Notes: generated by a model not told the origin, from the sequence alone. Counted from the stretch's first letter, positions 31,731 through 43,600 are shown. The stretch: 64,000 bases of DNA from Adineta vaga (GCA_021613535.1 CP075492.1:17050001-17114000), one strand, 5' to 3'. Numbers and translations are program-made.

Positions 31731-34700
31731 ATGGAAATTGTTCGACATCTTCGACAGTGGTTCAGCAATTTGAACTTCTTTTTCGACTTGAAAAAAGCTG
31801 AATTAACAGCTGAACAATTATTACGTCATCAACTACTCATTACACGTCTTTATTTAATCCTTTTGAGCGCAACATTGATCAGTCTGATTCTTTTCATGAG
31901 TTTAATCCTCAAAACAAATACGGAAACAGTGGTTAGACCTACACAAATTATGTTCGAACAACTACAAACTACCTACCGAGATACACTTTCATGTCCTTGT
32001 GAGCGAATTGCAGTGCCATATTCTAACTTTCTATCCATCAATCCAACGTATCATCAGGTAAGAATATATTTAAGATATGCATTCATTTCTTATTATTGCG
32101 ATAGATTTGTTCAAGTGATTTTATTTCATTTGAATGGATTCGATCATTGTTCAATGCGGAAACACCTCAAATGACTCCATTAGATTTTCGTCTCACAGCA
32201 GCAGCTCAGTTTCGATTATTAGGCACGATGTGTTCTTTGATGGAAGCCACTATGGAAGGTCTTAAAGAAGTCTTTTTAACAAAAGAAATTGTCACGAAAA
32301 ATACTCTTTCGTTCGTGTCTCTAAACAAAGAAGCTGATGCACTCATTGACAAGTTTCAAGTGTTTAGAGACATGTCACTCGTACCTGACGCAGCCTCTCA
32401 AGTGACAATAAAATTCATTCTTACCAGTCGACATCATCCGGCTTTGAACTTCAACTCATATCAACAGATGGCTCCTAGTTCGACTCTTTATCAACAGCAG
32501 GATACATGTTACCCAATTCGCGACGACATAGTCGATAATGCAGTAAATATGAGGACGAATATTGCATAGTTATATTTTTCACCAATTAATGTCTATATCT
32601 TTAGGATTTGTACAGTGACTTCGAATTCTGCAATCCTTTTTCTACTATGACATACAAGGCAGGAATCTACAATTGGAGTGCCGAAGACAAAGATGCGTCG
32701 TCACGTACCGTTCCAATTCCGCCAGCTGTGTACATCGTGCCTGGTATGCATGTTGGATGTACACCATACTATGCTCTCATCCCTTCTACTCTCCAATGTT
32801 TCTTTGATTCGATGTGCATCAACACCACAACACAATGGATCTCGGATCTGCTAGTATCTCAATGGCCAAAACCATTAAATAGATCATTGTTATCGAAATA
32901 CTTAGTTAATAGTACGATCGAAACCATTTATAATGAAATGATGACTGATAACTGGGAAATCAGGAAGAATTTCTCAGGATATTATGCCACTTGTGCTCCT
33001 ATAGAATGCACTTATACTTATGTGACACGTTCGAATTATCTTTACGTGTTGATTACACTCATCGGTTTGTTTGGTGGTCTGACAGTTGTGCTTCGTATTG
33101 TTTCACCATTAATTATAACACAATGCCATCGCATTCACAAACTATATACAGATATAAGACAATGGCTGAATCATTCGAAACATATGCATCAAAGTAATGA
33201 TGCAAGACATTCGTCGTTACCATATTTTCCATTTCTATTTTAGAAAAAACAACTGATTTCGGCTTAGACTCCTCATCAATTCCAAAAGCGAAGATCGAAA
33301 CACCGAGTATATTCGCCGGTACATAACTTCATCATTGCATATTGTCTCCTGATTTTTTCATGCAGGTTGCCATGCTCGGATTAACGGCTTGATTACTTAT
33401 TTCAAAACTCAATTGTTATCGATAAATCTCTTTGAAGTATGTAGATATTATTTTGTTTATACTATTTATCTATTCTCTTGCATTTTTCTAACGTTCAATA
33501 TCAACATGAATCTAATTATATATGATCTATACTAGGATACACTGACAAATCCACTTCATGGTATCCGTGCTACACGTGTTTATGTCATTCTACTTTTGAT
33601 AAATATCGCTATACTGATTTTCTATACATCACTCGCAGAGTACACGCAATCTATCATAGTGTCGAATCCAACGCTTGATGTTTTTGAAAAACTACAGGAA
33701 ACTCATTCTGAAACTCTGGTGTGTCGTTGTTCGAATGTAGCAATTCCACATAATAAAATAATTACGATCTCCACTCCCACTTTCCATCAGGTAAGTGACA
33801 CATACCACTGGAAAATACAATATTGACACTTTATAATATGTGAGAGAAATTTAACACTAAAATTAATTCATTTTCTTATGTAGATTTGTTCAAGTAGTTT
33901 TGTACCTTATGTCAATGGTGATGCTTGGATATCGAACTTCTTTATAGTGCATTTTGACGATTGGTCGTACTACCAGCCACTTTTAGAAAATGATTTTCGT
34001 GCTGCTGGACTCAGACTATTCTTCATGATCGGGCTTGCCTGCCTTTTTCCCAATATATATGTCCCTAGAAGTACTGCTGCATTTATTACGGATGCATTTC
34101 TCAGTTCTTTAGTTCTTACACGTAAGTAGAAGCCTTATATTCTATATTTACATTGTTCTTCTAAGATTGCAAGTTTTGTCACACGCCTTGAATATAGATC
34201 GATAATCTTTGCATACGTAAATCTATGTCATGTCTATTAGGTGTCGAATTTCAATTGCGTATATCAAGTCTTGTTAACGAATTTCAAGTTCGAACAAAAC
34301 GCGGTGGTTTTATGATAATTTCACTTGGAAGTATGACGATGATGCTCAGTGGAACAGAGAGTGAAATTCGTTATCAATCATTTCAAGTCAATAATAATTG
34401 GTTACTTCGACGTTATTCACCAGCACCAGCTGCATTTAATGAATGTGCATGTAGTGTAGCATATGATTGTCCAGATCCTGTCTGGTCTAGTGGTCAATTT
34501 ATATGTAATTATGGCAACAATTGCACTGCTGGAACTGTTATTTGGAGTATACCAGGTCTAGTCAAGTCGTGCACATTCTTCGAAACTATGTTATCAAGTG
34601 ATCTTCGTTGTTTTTTCAATCAAACGTGCGTTAACATCACTCTATCCATGTACAATGTTGACATGCCAATGCGAAAACCCTTGCCCGCAAACACTCTTGC

Positions 34701-36447
34701 CATGAAAGCTTTAGATAGCTCTATTCGATCACCATTTTTACCTAACGATAAGATGCGCACACTTTTAGAGGAAATGATGATCATAGATTGGAATTTTAGT
34801 GTCAATTATAGTGGCTATTATACCGCTTGTGCACCTGCTAATTGTGTGTACAGATTGACAGAGCGATTCAATATCATATATGTAATTACAACTATACTTG
34901 GTCTATTTGGTGGTCTTAATATTAGTCTCAAAATACTTATTCTCGTTGTAGTTCGATTGATTATCTGGACAAAAAAGATTCGTGGTGAACAACAAGTTAT
35001 GGAACATCGAGGTAACATCCATGAGTGTTTTTTGCTTTTACAATTGACACATTATCGATCATTTCAGATATTTTGTTTCGACTCCGTCCAATATGGTCTG
35101 TTGTCAAACAAGAATGGAATACATTGAATCTTTTCAAAAAAGAAAGTCTTCATAGTGGAATGATCAACAATCCGCGACGATCGATCCTTATTTCAAGTCG
35201 AATTTATGTTCTAATACTTATTTTTACCATCATAGCTCTCGCACTCTATAATGGTTTGACAACAACAACAGTTTCTCTTACGTTGCAATCACCTACTCTA
35301 GAAATATTTGAACAGATACATGCGAAATATGCCTCTACCTTTTCGTGTTCATGTCAACATGTTTCTGTACCATATGGTATATTTATTTCAGTCGCACCTA
35401 CTTATCATCAGGTATGATTTGTGCGTGTAGTTATCAAAATTTTTTGTAATTCATATATTTCAGATTTGTTCGAGTGATTTTATCGAGGAGAAATGGACGA
35501 CTACATTATATGGATATGGACCTCAAGCAAATAGCTATTCACAACTAGATCGACCTTTGCTCAGTAAACAGCATCAAATATTGAAAAAGTTATGTTCAGA
35601 AGCCAAATTGATTGTAGCTGATGCTATATTTGATTTTTACAAGTCATTACTGATCACAGCATCAGCTTTATCGCGTGCTTCTTTTCAAATGCAAATATCT
35701 GCGATCATCCAAAATTTCATTGCACAAACACCAATTACTTTTCGACGTCTGTTGGCATTTATAACTGAAATGGTAGCAAGTCTCTTAATACCCACAGCCT
35801 TCAATAATGATTGGTTGCCAGAATATGGCAATTCATCGAATAGTTATACGATTCGAAATAAGCCGCGTACATTCAGCAATAGTACATGCAACTGTGTCAT
35901 TTCACGTACTTGTCAAGAACCACTACGTATTGGTCCACCTGATCTTGTAATACCTGGTCTTGTTGTTGGTTGTTATCCTATTGATGGATTACGAATGTCA
36001 ACACTCGAATGCTTTTATTCATCAACGTGTATTTCTTCGATCATCAATTTCTTCGATTATTATACAGAAATAAATGGATCATTACCAGTGAATTTTGTTC
36101 CTCCTTCGATACCTGTGATTAACGTAAATCCTCTCAGTAGTTCAATTCCATCACGTTTCTCAATTACCAATCCGATCACATATCTCATTGATGATCTATT
36201 TATTGAATATTGGTCAAAAACAAGTGTGTACGAAAATTACTATGCTGCATGTGCACCAAGTTTATGTCAGTATCAGTATGTGAGACGTAACGATTTAGTA
36301 TATGTAATAACGTCAATTTTGTCTTTATATGGTGGAGTAACTATTGGATTGCGATTCATTATTTGGAAAACATTATATATCTATAAAAAGTTCAAAGCAA
36401 ACCATGTCACTGTACAACCATTCGTTATAAATATGAACACAGCATAG
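31731..36447 (+). CDS. Three-module (TM-ectodomain-TM)x3 membrane protein, locus 1 (10 exons)
   Basis: Predicted exons: 31731-32057, 32105-32542, 32605-33193, 33244-33318, 33366-33436, 33536-33790, 33884-34121, 34241-35011, 35068-35411 and 35464-36447. Every junction is GT-AG and keeps phase, giving 1363 residues. Each module has TM1, then C-x-C-x3-[AS]-[IV]-x-[YH], P-x-[YF]HQICSS[DS]F, a C-x-C pair, G-C or S-C then ECF-like and x-C motifs, Y-Y-x2-C-x5-C-x-Y and a final TM containing L-[FY]-G-G. Modules are linked by 60-90-residue cytosolic linkers encoded by small exons. Modules 2 and 3 have no in-frame ATG of their own near their beginnings, which argues for one transcript. The weakest site is the donor at 33194 (GTAATG). 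I know similar single modules as an unnamed bdelloid family. Two TMs flanking a Cys-rich ectodomain suggests a channel or receptor, unproven. Confidence 0.68.
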
Positions 36448-36454
36448 ACTAACT

Positions 36455-36530
36455 CGGGTGGGGGTGAGTGTGTGTCAGGCTATATTCTTAACCCACATCC
36501 ACCCCACACACACCGACACCCACACCCTTA
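36455..36530. repeat. Telomere-like hairpin element, copy 9
   Basis: CGGGTGGGGGTGAGTGTGTG, a spacer CAGGCTATATTCTTAA, and a long C arm (CCCACATCCACCCCACACAC, then CCGACACCCACACCCTTA). It starts 8 bp after the stop codon of the three-module gene. Confidence 0.75.
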
Positions 36531-36534
36531 CGTT

Positions 36535-38260
36535 TGCAGTTTGTGAGCAAACCAAATCTCTTCTCATATCCATATTTGTGGACTAGTTATGCATATATGA
36601 ATTTTGTCTCTATTTCTAATTATTATTCCTATAAAATTTTAAGCGATACAACTTTTGAATCTTATGCTTTTCTCTCTGATAACACCCTCAAGAATTTTGA
36701 TAAGAATGCTGACTTTCTTTTGTTTTCTTTTTCATCTTATAGATATTAAACAGTGTCGAACAATGTTACTATTGACTGTATTAACAAACATGTAGACCTA
36801 GGAAACTATATTCAATATAATCAAAACAATAAATTCAATTTAAGTAAGGAAATAAAAACATTCATATTAGTTGCAGTTATGATAGTTCCATTGCTGATGG
36901 TGTCGGTGTGGACATCTGTATCAGAAGATGATACCCTCACCCTCACGTTAATCGATTTCTTATGATAAATCATTACTGAAAATTGGATTAATCATATTAG
37001 TTCTAATTCAATATTTATTCTATTCTTTCTTACATGTAATTCATTTTGCAGTCGATATCAAACGAAACTATTTTGAAAAACTTATTTTTAATCAATTAAA
37101 TTATGTTGAAATACATATATATGTAAAGAAGAATTTTCTTCTGTTCGTCGTGCATTCAGTTTCTGTGATGGGCGGCATCACCAAAGTTTCCATGGCACTT
37201 CTCTAGCAGTGATGCACCAATTGCGATTCCGAACAGTCCTAGCTAATATCACACGAATTGCCATTAACGACAAACATTTCGAATTAGTTTCCTATCAGAT
37301 CTCACGATGTCGGTAGATATTGTTAACTATCTCAGTCAGTTCCAACCAATTCTAGAATTCGAATCGAATCGGATCCGGATTGTTGCACCCATATTCTCTA
37401 GATCCAGAGAAAGGTCGTGAGGAGATTAGCGCAACTGAGGGGCGAGAAAGAAGTGTGCTCGTGAATAGCGGAAGAACACAACATACTTTCACTCTCATCC
37501 TCCTTTGCAGAACATTAAATTAAAATAACAATTTTTCGTACGCTTTTGTTTGGATGAAAAAGGGAAGACATAGTGAATTAAAAACAGAAAAAGGACGAGG
37601 ATAGAACCAATGCAAGAGAAAAAAGGGCGGGTGTGGGTGAAAAAGATATACACACACCCACACCCTCATCATGTATGAACAACAGAACGTTAAAATGAGT
37701 TACATTTATTATTCTGAATGTTTCTTTTACCTTTTATATGGATATAAACTGCATACTAAATTATTCAATATTATGTTAAAGAAACAATGGATTAAGTCTG
37801 ATTATTTTCGGAATATAGTTTATAATTAATATTATCGAATAATGAACAATATATTAATCCTGTTCATATCAATTCTAACAAATAAGAACAGTAAAAAGTC
37901 ACTCTGTTTTAAATACAACCAGTTTTCTTTGAAAGTCTGTTGAAGTATTCCAACTTATTTAACAGTTATATTCTCAAATCATTCCCACATATACGCAATG
38001 CTTTTTGACATTTCATAGATTTTTATCCTCAAAAGGGATGGAATTCGATCAAACCTATATGATAGAATGTATATACTACTAGAGTACTTTCATTCTATGT
38101 TATTTCCAGAGTGTGGAAAAATCGATGATTTTCGACCACCTCCTTTCAATCGATGGCTACTAGTACTATAAATGTTTTGCCGATGAAAGTTGAAGATGTT
38201 TCTTGTTGTAGTAAAAGTTATTTAATGACGTTTTCTTTTATAGATTGCATCGTATTCAAT
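36535..38260. other. Gene-poor region
   Basis: No supportable gene. 37140-37520 is noticeably richer in G+C and CpG than its surroundings, with broken protein-like frames on both strands; possibly an old transposon. A CCCTCACCCTCACG C-arm remnant lies at 36940. Confidence 0.35.
37625..37669. repeat. Telomere-like hairpin element, copy 10
   Basis: GGGCGGGTGTGGGTG, a short AAAAAGATATA spacer and CACACACCCACACCCTCATC; near-perfect arms. Confidence 0.8.
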
Positions 38261-38399
38261 GTTTAGATGTTTTGATACTGGTATTCTTGCGATTGTAGTG
38301 AGACAGATTTCGTTGGTGGATTTAAATGGTGATTTCGGTAAGTCAAGAGGTTCTATGCGATTCTTCCTTCTATTTCGTAAGACAGTTAACTGTGTATGT

Positions 38400-38850
38400 T
38401 TCTGTGATGAAAAATTTGAGATGTCGAATTGATATTAGATGAGGGTGTTCTATTACGTTGAATTATCCTGCCACTGCGTGGTGGCGGAGGTTTTAAAAAA
38501 CTGCTATTGGTATTTGTTGAAGAAATTGATGAAACGGAAAAACGAGGTGGACGAGCGGGTTGGCTATGAGACTACAATATCTTGGTCGCTAGGAGAAAGA
38601 TCCATGCTGTTGTCGTCTATTTCTGACTCGACATCATATTCACATTCGATATTATTAATGCTTGCGCCAGTTTCGAAAGATGCTTCTACGTCTTAAATGA
38701 AATGTTATATTTTCCAAGTTTTTTACCAAAGTCATTCAATGCCTTTGCATCCCAGTTTGGATCAATGCAGACTTTGATGAAATATGTTGTTCCTTGATGA
38801 GCACCATCGAGCTTTTCTTTTCATAGTTTCCCTATATATAATGAAGAATT
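38400..38850 (-). pseudogene. Unidentified decayed coding region
   Basis: The minus strand has three consecutive protein-like segments, each shifted by one base. First comes KLDGAHQGTTYFIKVCIDPN and onward to FGKKLGKYNISFK (about 38820-38698). An acidic stretch follows (ECEYDVESEIDDNSMDLSP, about 38690-38570). Last is a Pro/Arg-rich stretch (SFLKPPPPRSGRIIQRNRTP, about 38575-38430). Composition is clearly coding, but the frames need two frameshifts or unseen introns. An acidic then Pro-rich low-complexity tail suggests a nuclear protein or transposon product. No family is recognised. Confidence 0.35.
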
Positions 38851-38925
38851 AATTTGTTTTTTGATTAAATCAATTTGAGAAATTTATGTTAGTTCGTTAT
38901 TCTTGTTCCTCGCTATCCCAAGTCG

Positions 38926-38971
38926 TTGGGTGTGGATCAATATAGCTCTTCTTCACCCACACGCTCAAGAT
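38926..38971. repeat. Telomere-like hairpin element, copy 11
   Basis: GTTGGGTGTGGATC, a spacer and TTCACCCACACGCTCAAGATG. Its terminal CTCAAGAT overlaps the 3' end of the GPCR gene on the minus strand and supplies its stop codon. Confidence 0.7.
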
Positions 38972-39933
38972 GCTGGTATGATGGGCCATCTTTGAAGACT
39001 GAATAGACGACGGAGTTTATTACGACAGTCCGGTAATGAAATACCCACAGCATAAGGTAAAAATATGCATGTTCCAAACTGCCAGTAACCGAGCACATTG
39101 ATTTGTAAAACGACATTAATTGGTTGAGAGCCATTTATTAATTGCGAAAGAGGATTGATAGCATAGGGAATATCAAAAAACAAGAAGACAACCGAAATAG
39201 TTATAAGATGCAATGCCATTTTCTTATATCTACGTAATTCAATGACTTGTCGTCTGATATATTTGCCTGTTATGGTGCGAATCAGAAGAGCAGCACTAAA
39301 ACCACCAATGATGAAACACGGAGCTACTTGATAAAGCAAAGTTTCAACGTTGAATAGACTTGGAGCAAGTTGAAATACATAACAAGGATAACCACAGAAA
39401 GCATAATTAAAATTGAAATTGTTCTCGCATGGATAAAAGAAAATGACGTAGATGTAATAAATAACTGAGTAAATAACAATGCTTGCAAGAGGTAAATAAT
39501 GAAGAAGAATTCGACGATTTAATGTATTCAACCAATGCATATGAAAGGTAAGCAAGTGTCGTTCAATAGCTACCCAACACATAAGCAGATTACTGGCATT
39601 ATACGTGCAGAGATCAATAAATAGCCAAGCAAGACATGTAACATCCGTCGATGGAGTAGTAGAACCTGATCGAAGAAAGTCTAAAACGAAGGATACATCA
39701 ATCGTAAGTACAATAAAGTTGCATGCTAAAAGAACCATGATACTATGATTTCTTAATTTTTGTCGCATATTTTGATTGTTGAGCAGATGAAACCCAACAA
39801 ATAGATAAGCAGGTAAAGCGAGAAGTTGAAATGGTTGAAGAATGGCGTATGTGATTCTTCGTGAAGAAGCAGAATTTCCAGCAGCAAATGCATTTTCGGT
39901 TTCAGTTGTAAATGTTATTGTGGTTGTATTCAT
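38965..39933 (-). CDS. Rhodopsin-like GPCR, bdelloid type
   Basis: Intronless gene of 322 residues from ATG 39933. Seven hydrophobic segments are visible. TM1 is near 30-50 and TM2 near 62-85. TM3 ends in WVAIERHLLTFH, where E-R-H stands in for the DRY motif. TM4 is near 145-165. Extracellular loop 2 carries CENNFNFNYAFCGYPC. TM5 is near 205-225, TM6 begins after RRYKKMALHLITIS, and TM7 ends in FLPYAVG. The N-terminus is Thr-rich without a signal peptide. Ligand unknown. The last codons (PIIPAS) and TGA (38965-38967) run into the telomere-like element, so the original C-terminal tail may have been replaced. Confidence 0.85.
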   Translation of the reverse strand: MNTTTITFTTETENAFAAGNSASSRRITYAILQPFQLLALPAYLFVGFHLLNNQNMRQKLRNHSIMVLLACNFIVLTIDVSFVLDFLRSGSTTPSTDVTCLAWLFIDLCTYNASNLLMCWVAIERHLLTFHMHWLNTLNRRILLHYLPLASIVIYSVIYYIYVIFFYPCENNFNFNYAFCGYPCYVFQLAPSLFNVETLLYQVAPCFIIGGFSAALLIRTITGKYIRRQVIELRRYKKMALHLITISVVFLFFDIPYAINPLSQLINGSQPINVVLQINVLGYWQFGTCIFLPYAVGISLPDCRNKLRRLFSLQRWPIIPAS

Positions 39934-39939
39934 TTTTCC

Positions 39940-40635
39940 AGTTCTATCAACTACAAGAAAGTGAAGATACTATTGAAAAAACTGTTAATGTAATTCTCGT
40001 GAAGTTAAATGATAAAAAAATTTCTAAATTGACACAAAAAATAAATGTTTAGACGGTTTATCTTAATTAAAAATTAATTGAGAGAGAATTTGATAATTTT
40101 TAATGAAAGTAAGTGCAGTACGGATGTCGTGACGTTTCGTTTAACTTTCTTACTGCATTAATTGCATTGTTTACACACGTAATATCCGCCTATATGCGTT
40201 ATAATGATAGAGAAAAAGAAAAAAGGACACGTATATTATAAAGAAATTAGAAAGGACAAAATGTATGTGTACATGTTGTCATAGAGAGAAAATTTTCTAT
40301 AACCATGTTAGAAAATAAGTACATTAAGTTTAAGTTGAACTATATAATTTACAATCGGATCAAAAATTTAACTTTTTACTTTACATATAGAGAAGTACTG
40401 ATTAGAATGTTCTGACTTTATTTTCAAAGTGATATTATACAATTGACGTTGCATTTGTATTTGAAGTCGAATTAGACAACTAATAGCATTTTGATGAAGA
40501 TGTTATCCTTGTTTTTTTCATTTATATTCATCAATACATTAATTGTCTCAACTATAAAATTCTTGATTAATCCATTTGTTGAATTTTCTTTTTTCTTATT
40601 CCATTTTCTATTTGTACTTGGAATGCAGAGCTCTG
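39940..40635. other. Intergenic, no gene seen
   Basis: AT-rich upstream region of the GPCR. Nothing recognised before the hairpin at 40640. Confidence 0.4.
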
Positions 40636-40639
40636 AAGA

Positions 40640-40711
40640 ATCTTGAGGTGGGTGTGGGTGTGGGTGTGTAGGATAAGGTTGTATCCCTACACCCACCCAC
40701 ACCCTCAAGAT
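40640..40711. repeat. Telomere-like hairpin element, copy 12 (best preserved)
   Basis: ATCTTGAGGTGGGTGTGGG plus TGTGGGTGTGTAGG, a spacer ATAAGGTTGTATC, then CCTACACCCACCCACACCC and TCAAGAT. Arms of about 27 bp are near-perfect inverted repeats, and both termini read ATCTTGAGG. Confidence 0.9.
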
Positions 40712-40787
40712 GGAAAATTCATTCAAATAATCCACGTATTTATCAAATGAAACGATTTCCATGTTAAGTATTTTATCATTTTGTAAA

Positions 40788-41137
40788 ACCTCGATGGGAA
40801 ATAAGTCAAGCTATTATTTGGCTACATGAATATGAAAAAAAATCAAGGTTATGTTGTCATTGGTCAACCTGATAATGAAAAAGATATTTGTATATTAGAA
40901 TGGCGAGCATTGAATCAAAATTTTGAAAAAGAACTTTTATCTTTAGCTGCTAAAGAAATTCGACAACGTTATGGATCAAAAACACTTATTAATTTATTTG
41001 CACTACCACAGTATATGACAATTAATGAATTGATTTGCTAGGCTGGTTCTGTTCAAATTGGGACTAGTTATGATATAATCATGTGTAATATTCGATCATC
41101 TACGAATATCTATAATAAAAAGTACTTAAATGTTTGA
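40788..41137 (+). pseudogene. Broken GNAT-like or unknown small domain gene
   Basis: PRWEISQAIIWLHEYEKK (about 40791-40845) is followed, after a frameshift in an A-run, by an open frame GYVVIGQPDNEKDICILEWR with ALPQYMTINELIC, then TAG (41039-41041). The same frame then continues GSVQIGTSYDIIMCNIRSST to TGA 41135-41137. The pattern of a strand, LEWRAL, a helix and repeated hydrophobic strands is reminiscent of an acetyltransferase-like fold, but I cannot name it. One frameshift and one nonsense codon indicate a pseudogene. It begins just downstream of hairpin copy 12. Confidence 0.5.
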
Positions 41138-41244
41138 ATTCATTATCTCATTTTTTTTCACATATAAACTAAAGATAAGATAGAAATGAGTGTAGAGATG
41201 AATATAATTTTAATAGAATATTTTTATTAAAGTATACGGATGTG

Positions 41245-42801
41245 TTAAGTAAAACTTCCATAAGTTAATTCAAAAGCATGAAAAGCTTTTAATACAAGTT
41301 GTTTATCTTCATCAAAATTTAATAAACGAATAGCTTCATTAAGTGAAAAAAATTCAACTTTGAAATTTTCATTAATCATTTGTGTATTCATTTCTCTTGG
41401 CTTTTGTTCATCTACTTCAGCTATATAATAAAAAATCAATTTTCGATTTGTTAAATCACCTTTAATAGGACGTACTGATATAAAAAATGGTTCACAAATA
41501 TTATTCATTTCGCGTGGTATATCTTCAACATGTTCATCAGAAAGTGTAGCACGTGTTTGCATTGTTAACGGCATTAATGAACAATGATATCCTGTTTCTT
41601 CATATGTTTCACGTATAGCAGCTTCAGATAACGGTTCATTAATATTTTTTCTACCTTTTGGCAATACCCATTCATTATTTTCATTTAAAACATATAAAAG
41701 ACAAATTTCACGTGTGGATTTTCGAATAAGAACAGTACCTGCACTTAATACAAATTCCGATGAATATAAATTGATTTTCTTAGCCGATATGTTAGTTGTA
41801 ATATTAGATTGATTTTTAATTTTTGATTTAATCTCATCATAAATTTGATGAATTGATTCATTAGCAAGATTTTTCGTATAGAATTTATTACCTAAAAGAC
41901 TTTTTAATATTTCAATTGAATGAAGATTTTCGATAATTAGAACATTGATCCAAGAATGTTGACAAAGATAATGATCAAGTTGTTTTAATAATTCATCAGC
42001 TTGTTTTTCTTTTGATAATTCATAAAAATTCAATCCAAATGAATTTGAAATTAATTCCATAAAATATTTGATATTGAGACGAACACAAGTAACATGAACT
42101 TGTTGTAAATTATCACAGATATCTTGTATCAATGAACTTCTTTCTGATTTAGATATCTCATCAAAACCGATAATTAAATCTACATGTTGTAAAATTAGAG
42201 GAAAAGCATTTTCAATTTTTAAATGACAATATTCATTGATAATCGAACGAATTTCATTTTGAATTTGTATAATAGATTTACCAGTAACATCAATTATATG
42301 GGTATAATTATTTTCATTTTCTTGAATTTGCAATTGTTCGTGTAAGAAACTTTCATATGTTTTTCTTAGAGAATTTCCAACATTATCACCATATTTAAGT
42401 AAAATACGAATATCTTCTCGAATAGGTTTTATTCCAAGATTTTTTATTATTGATTGATAAATATGTTTTGCTTGTTTTAAATTACATTTATCTTTGTATG
42501 CAATTGTAGCAATACATATTGCTTCAAATGTGATACCACCACGATCAAATACAATGAAATTAACATCATTATTATTTGAAATATTATATCTTCTATTAAC
42601 AGCATTCATAATAACATTTACATGTTCTTCATGAGTACTTTTCTCGAACCACCATTCTTGTAAATTATTTGTTTTAATAAGTTCATCATAATTATGAATA
42701 TCATGACGTATTTCAATATTTTTAGGCATATATTTTAATTGTGTTGTTTTTCCGATACTATCACGACCATTAAGAGAAATAGTAAAACAATTATCTATCA
42801 T
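41245..42801 (-). CDS. P-loop (thymidylate-kinase-like) - Nudix hydrolase fusion
   Basis: Intronless gene of 518 residues from ATG 42801. Residues 12-19 (GRDSIGKT) form a Walker A, and DRGG at 86-89 sits where dNMP kinases have their DR motif. This identifies an N-terminal P-loop nucleoside/nucleotide kinase-like domain (about 1-190). A middle region (about 200-345) has a second alpha/beta unit of uncertain fold. The C-terminal domain (about 350-515) is Nudix: GRKNINEPLSEAAIRE plus TYEETGY matches Gx5Ex7REUxEExGU at residues 383-405, with all catalytic Glu present. It probably phosphorylates and/or hydrolyses nucleotides or dinucleotides in the cytosol. The domain pairing is unusual for animals. 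Absence of introns fits foreign origin. Confidence 0.85.
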   Translation of the reverse strand: MIDNCFTISLNGRDSIGKTTQLKYMPKNIEIRHDIHNYDELIKTNNLQEWWFEKSTHEEHVNVIMNAVNRRYNISNNNDVNFIVFDRGGITFEAICIATIAYKDKCNLKQAKHIYQSIIKNLGIKPIREDIRILLKYGDNVGNSLRKTYESFLHEQLQIQENENNYTHIIDVTGKSIIQIQNEIRSIINEYCHLKIENAFPLILQHVDLIIGFDEISKSERSSLIQDICDNLQQVHVTCVRLNIKYFMELISNSFGLNFYELSKEKQADELLKQLDHYLCQHSWINVLIIENLHSIEILKSLLGNKFYTKNLANESIHQIYDEIKSKIKNQSNITTNISAKKINLYSSEFVLSAGTVLIRKSTREICLLYVLNENNEWVLPKGRKNINEPLSEAAIRETYEETGYHCSLMPLTMQTRATLSDEHVEDIPREMNNICEPFFISVRPIKGDLTNRKLIFYYIAEVDEQKPREMNTQMINENFKVEFFSLNEAIRLLNFDEDKQLVLKAFHAFELTYGSFT

Positions 42802-43600
42802 TGATAAACGTTTCAGTTGATTAATATTTACTATGAATTATCTAGAAGTAAAGATTATATGAAGAAAAACAAAATGAATTGATATTCAACTAGTAAATTA
42901 AAATAAAATATCGCTGTTTGACATCAATGACAACACTATTTTATATTCTTAGAAAAATGCCTATTATTCCGTTATCTTATTTCTGATCATATCACATTTC
43001 TTTCTGCGAGAAAAGAATCGTGATTCATGTTATCATACTTAGACCTTTATCCTTTCTTTCTTCTTCATCGTACATTTGTATTGACTTAGTCAATATGGAT
43101 TTTTTTGCCTATCTTACAGCGATGAAACAGATGTAAATAGTTTCATGTATGTAAAGAAATGGACAAGATATAGTCCAAAAGTCACACTACCGAAATAAAA
43201 AATATTGAATATCTCCCTCATCGCTCATCCAAAGAAAATATTTTTTTTATCAATAATAGAGGAATATCTAAGCTTTATATCCATGTGAATATGGTTTAAA
43301 AAGAACTTACATTCAGTATCACTACGCTGAATTGGATAAAAAACAGTTACGAAAGGAAAATAATATATTTTACTAAGGTTCTCACATGTTTTAATTTTCT
43401 TTTCGACATAGTGACTTTATTGTTGTCCTCTATATACTGTGTTTTTCATATTTGTGAAAAAATTAGCATTTTTTATGCAGTTCAGCAGTAATACTTAATA
43501 TAAGTTCTTTTCAAACCATATATTCATATGAATATAAAGCTTTAGATATTCCATAACTTTTGGGGCACGCTGACATTGTATCACATAGAGATGATATGAT
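42802..43600. other. Intergenic, no gene seen
   Basis: AT-rich. No ORF or structure that I can support. Confidence 0.4.

Noticed and set aside
40472-40762. 96-codon minus-strand ORF through hairpin 40640-40711
   Set aside because: The Thr-His-Pro-rich stretch is simply the translated telomere-like arm. No start context or motif.
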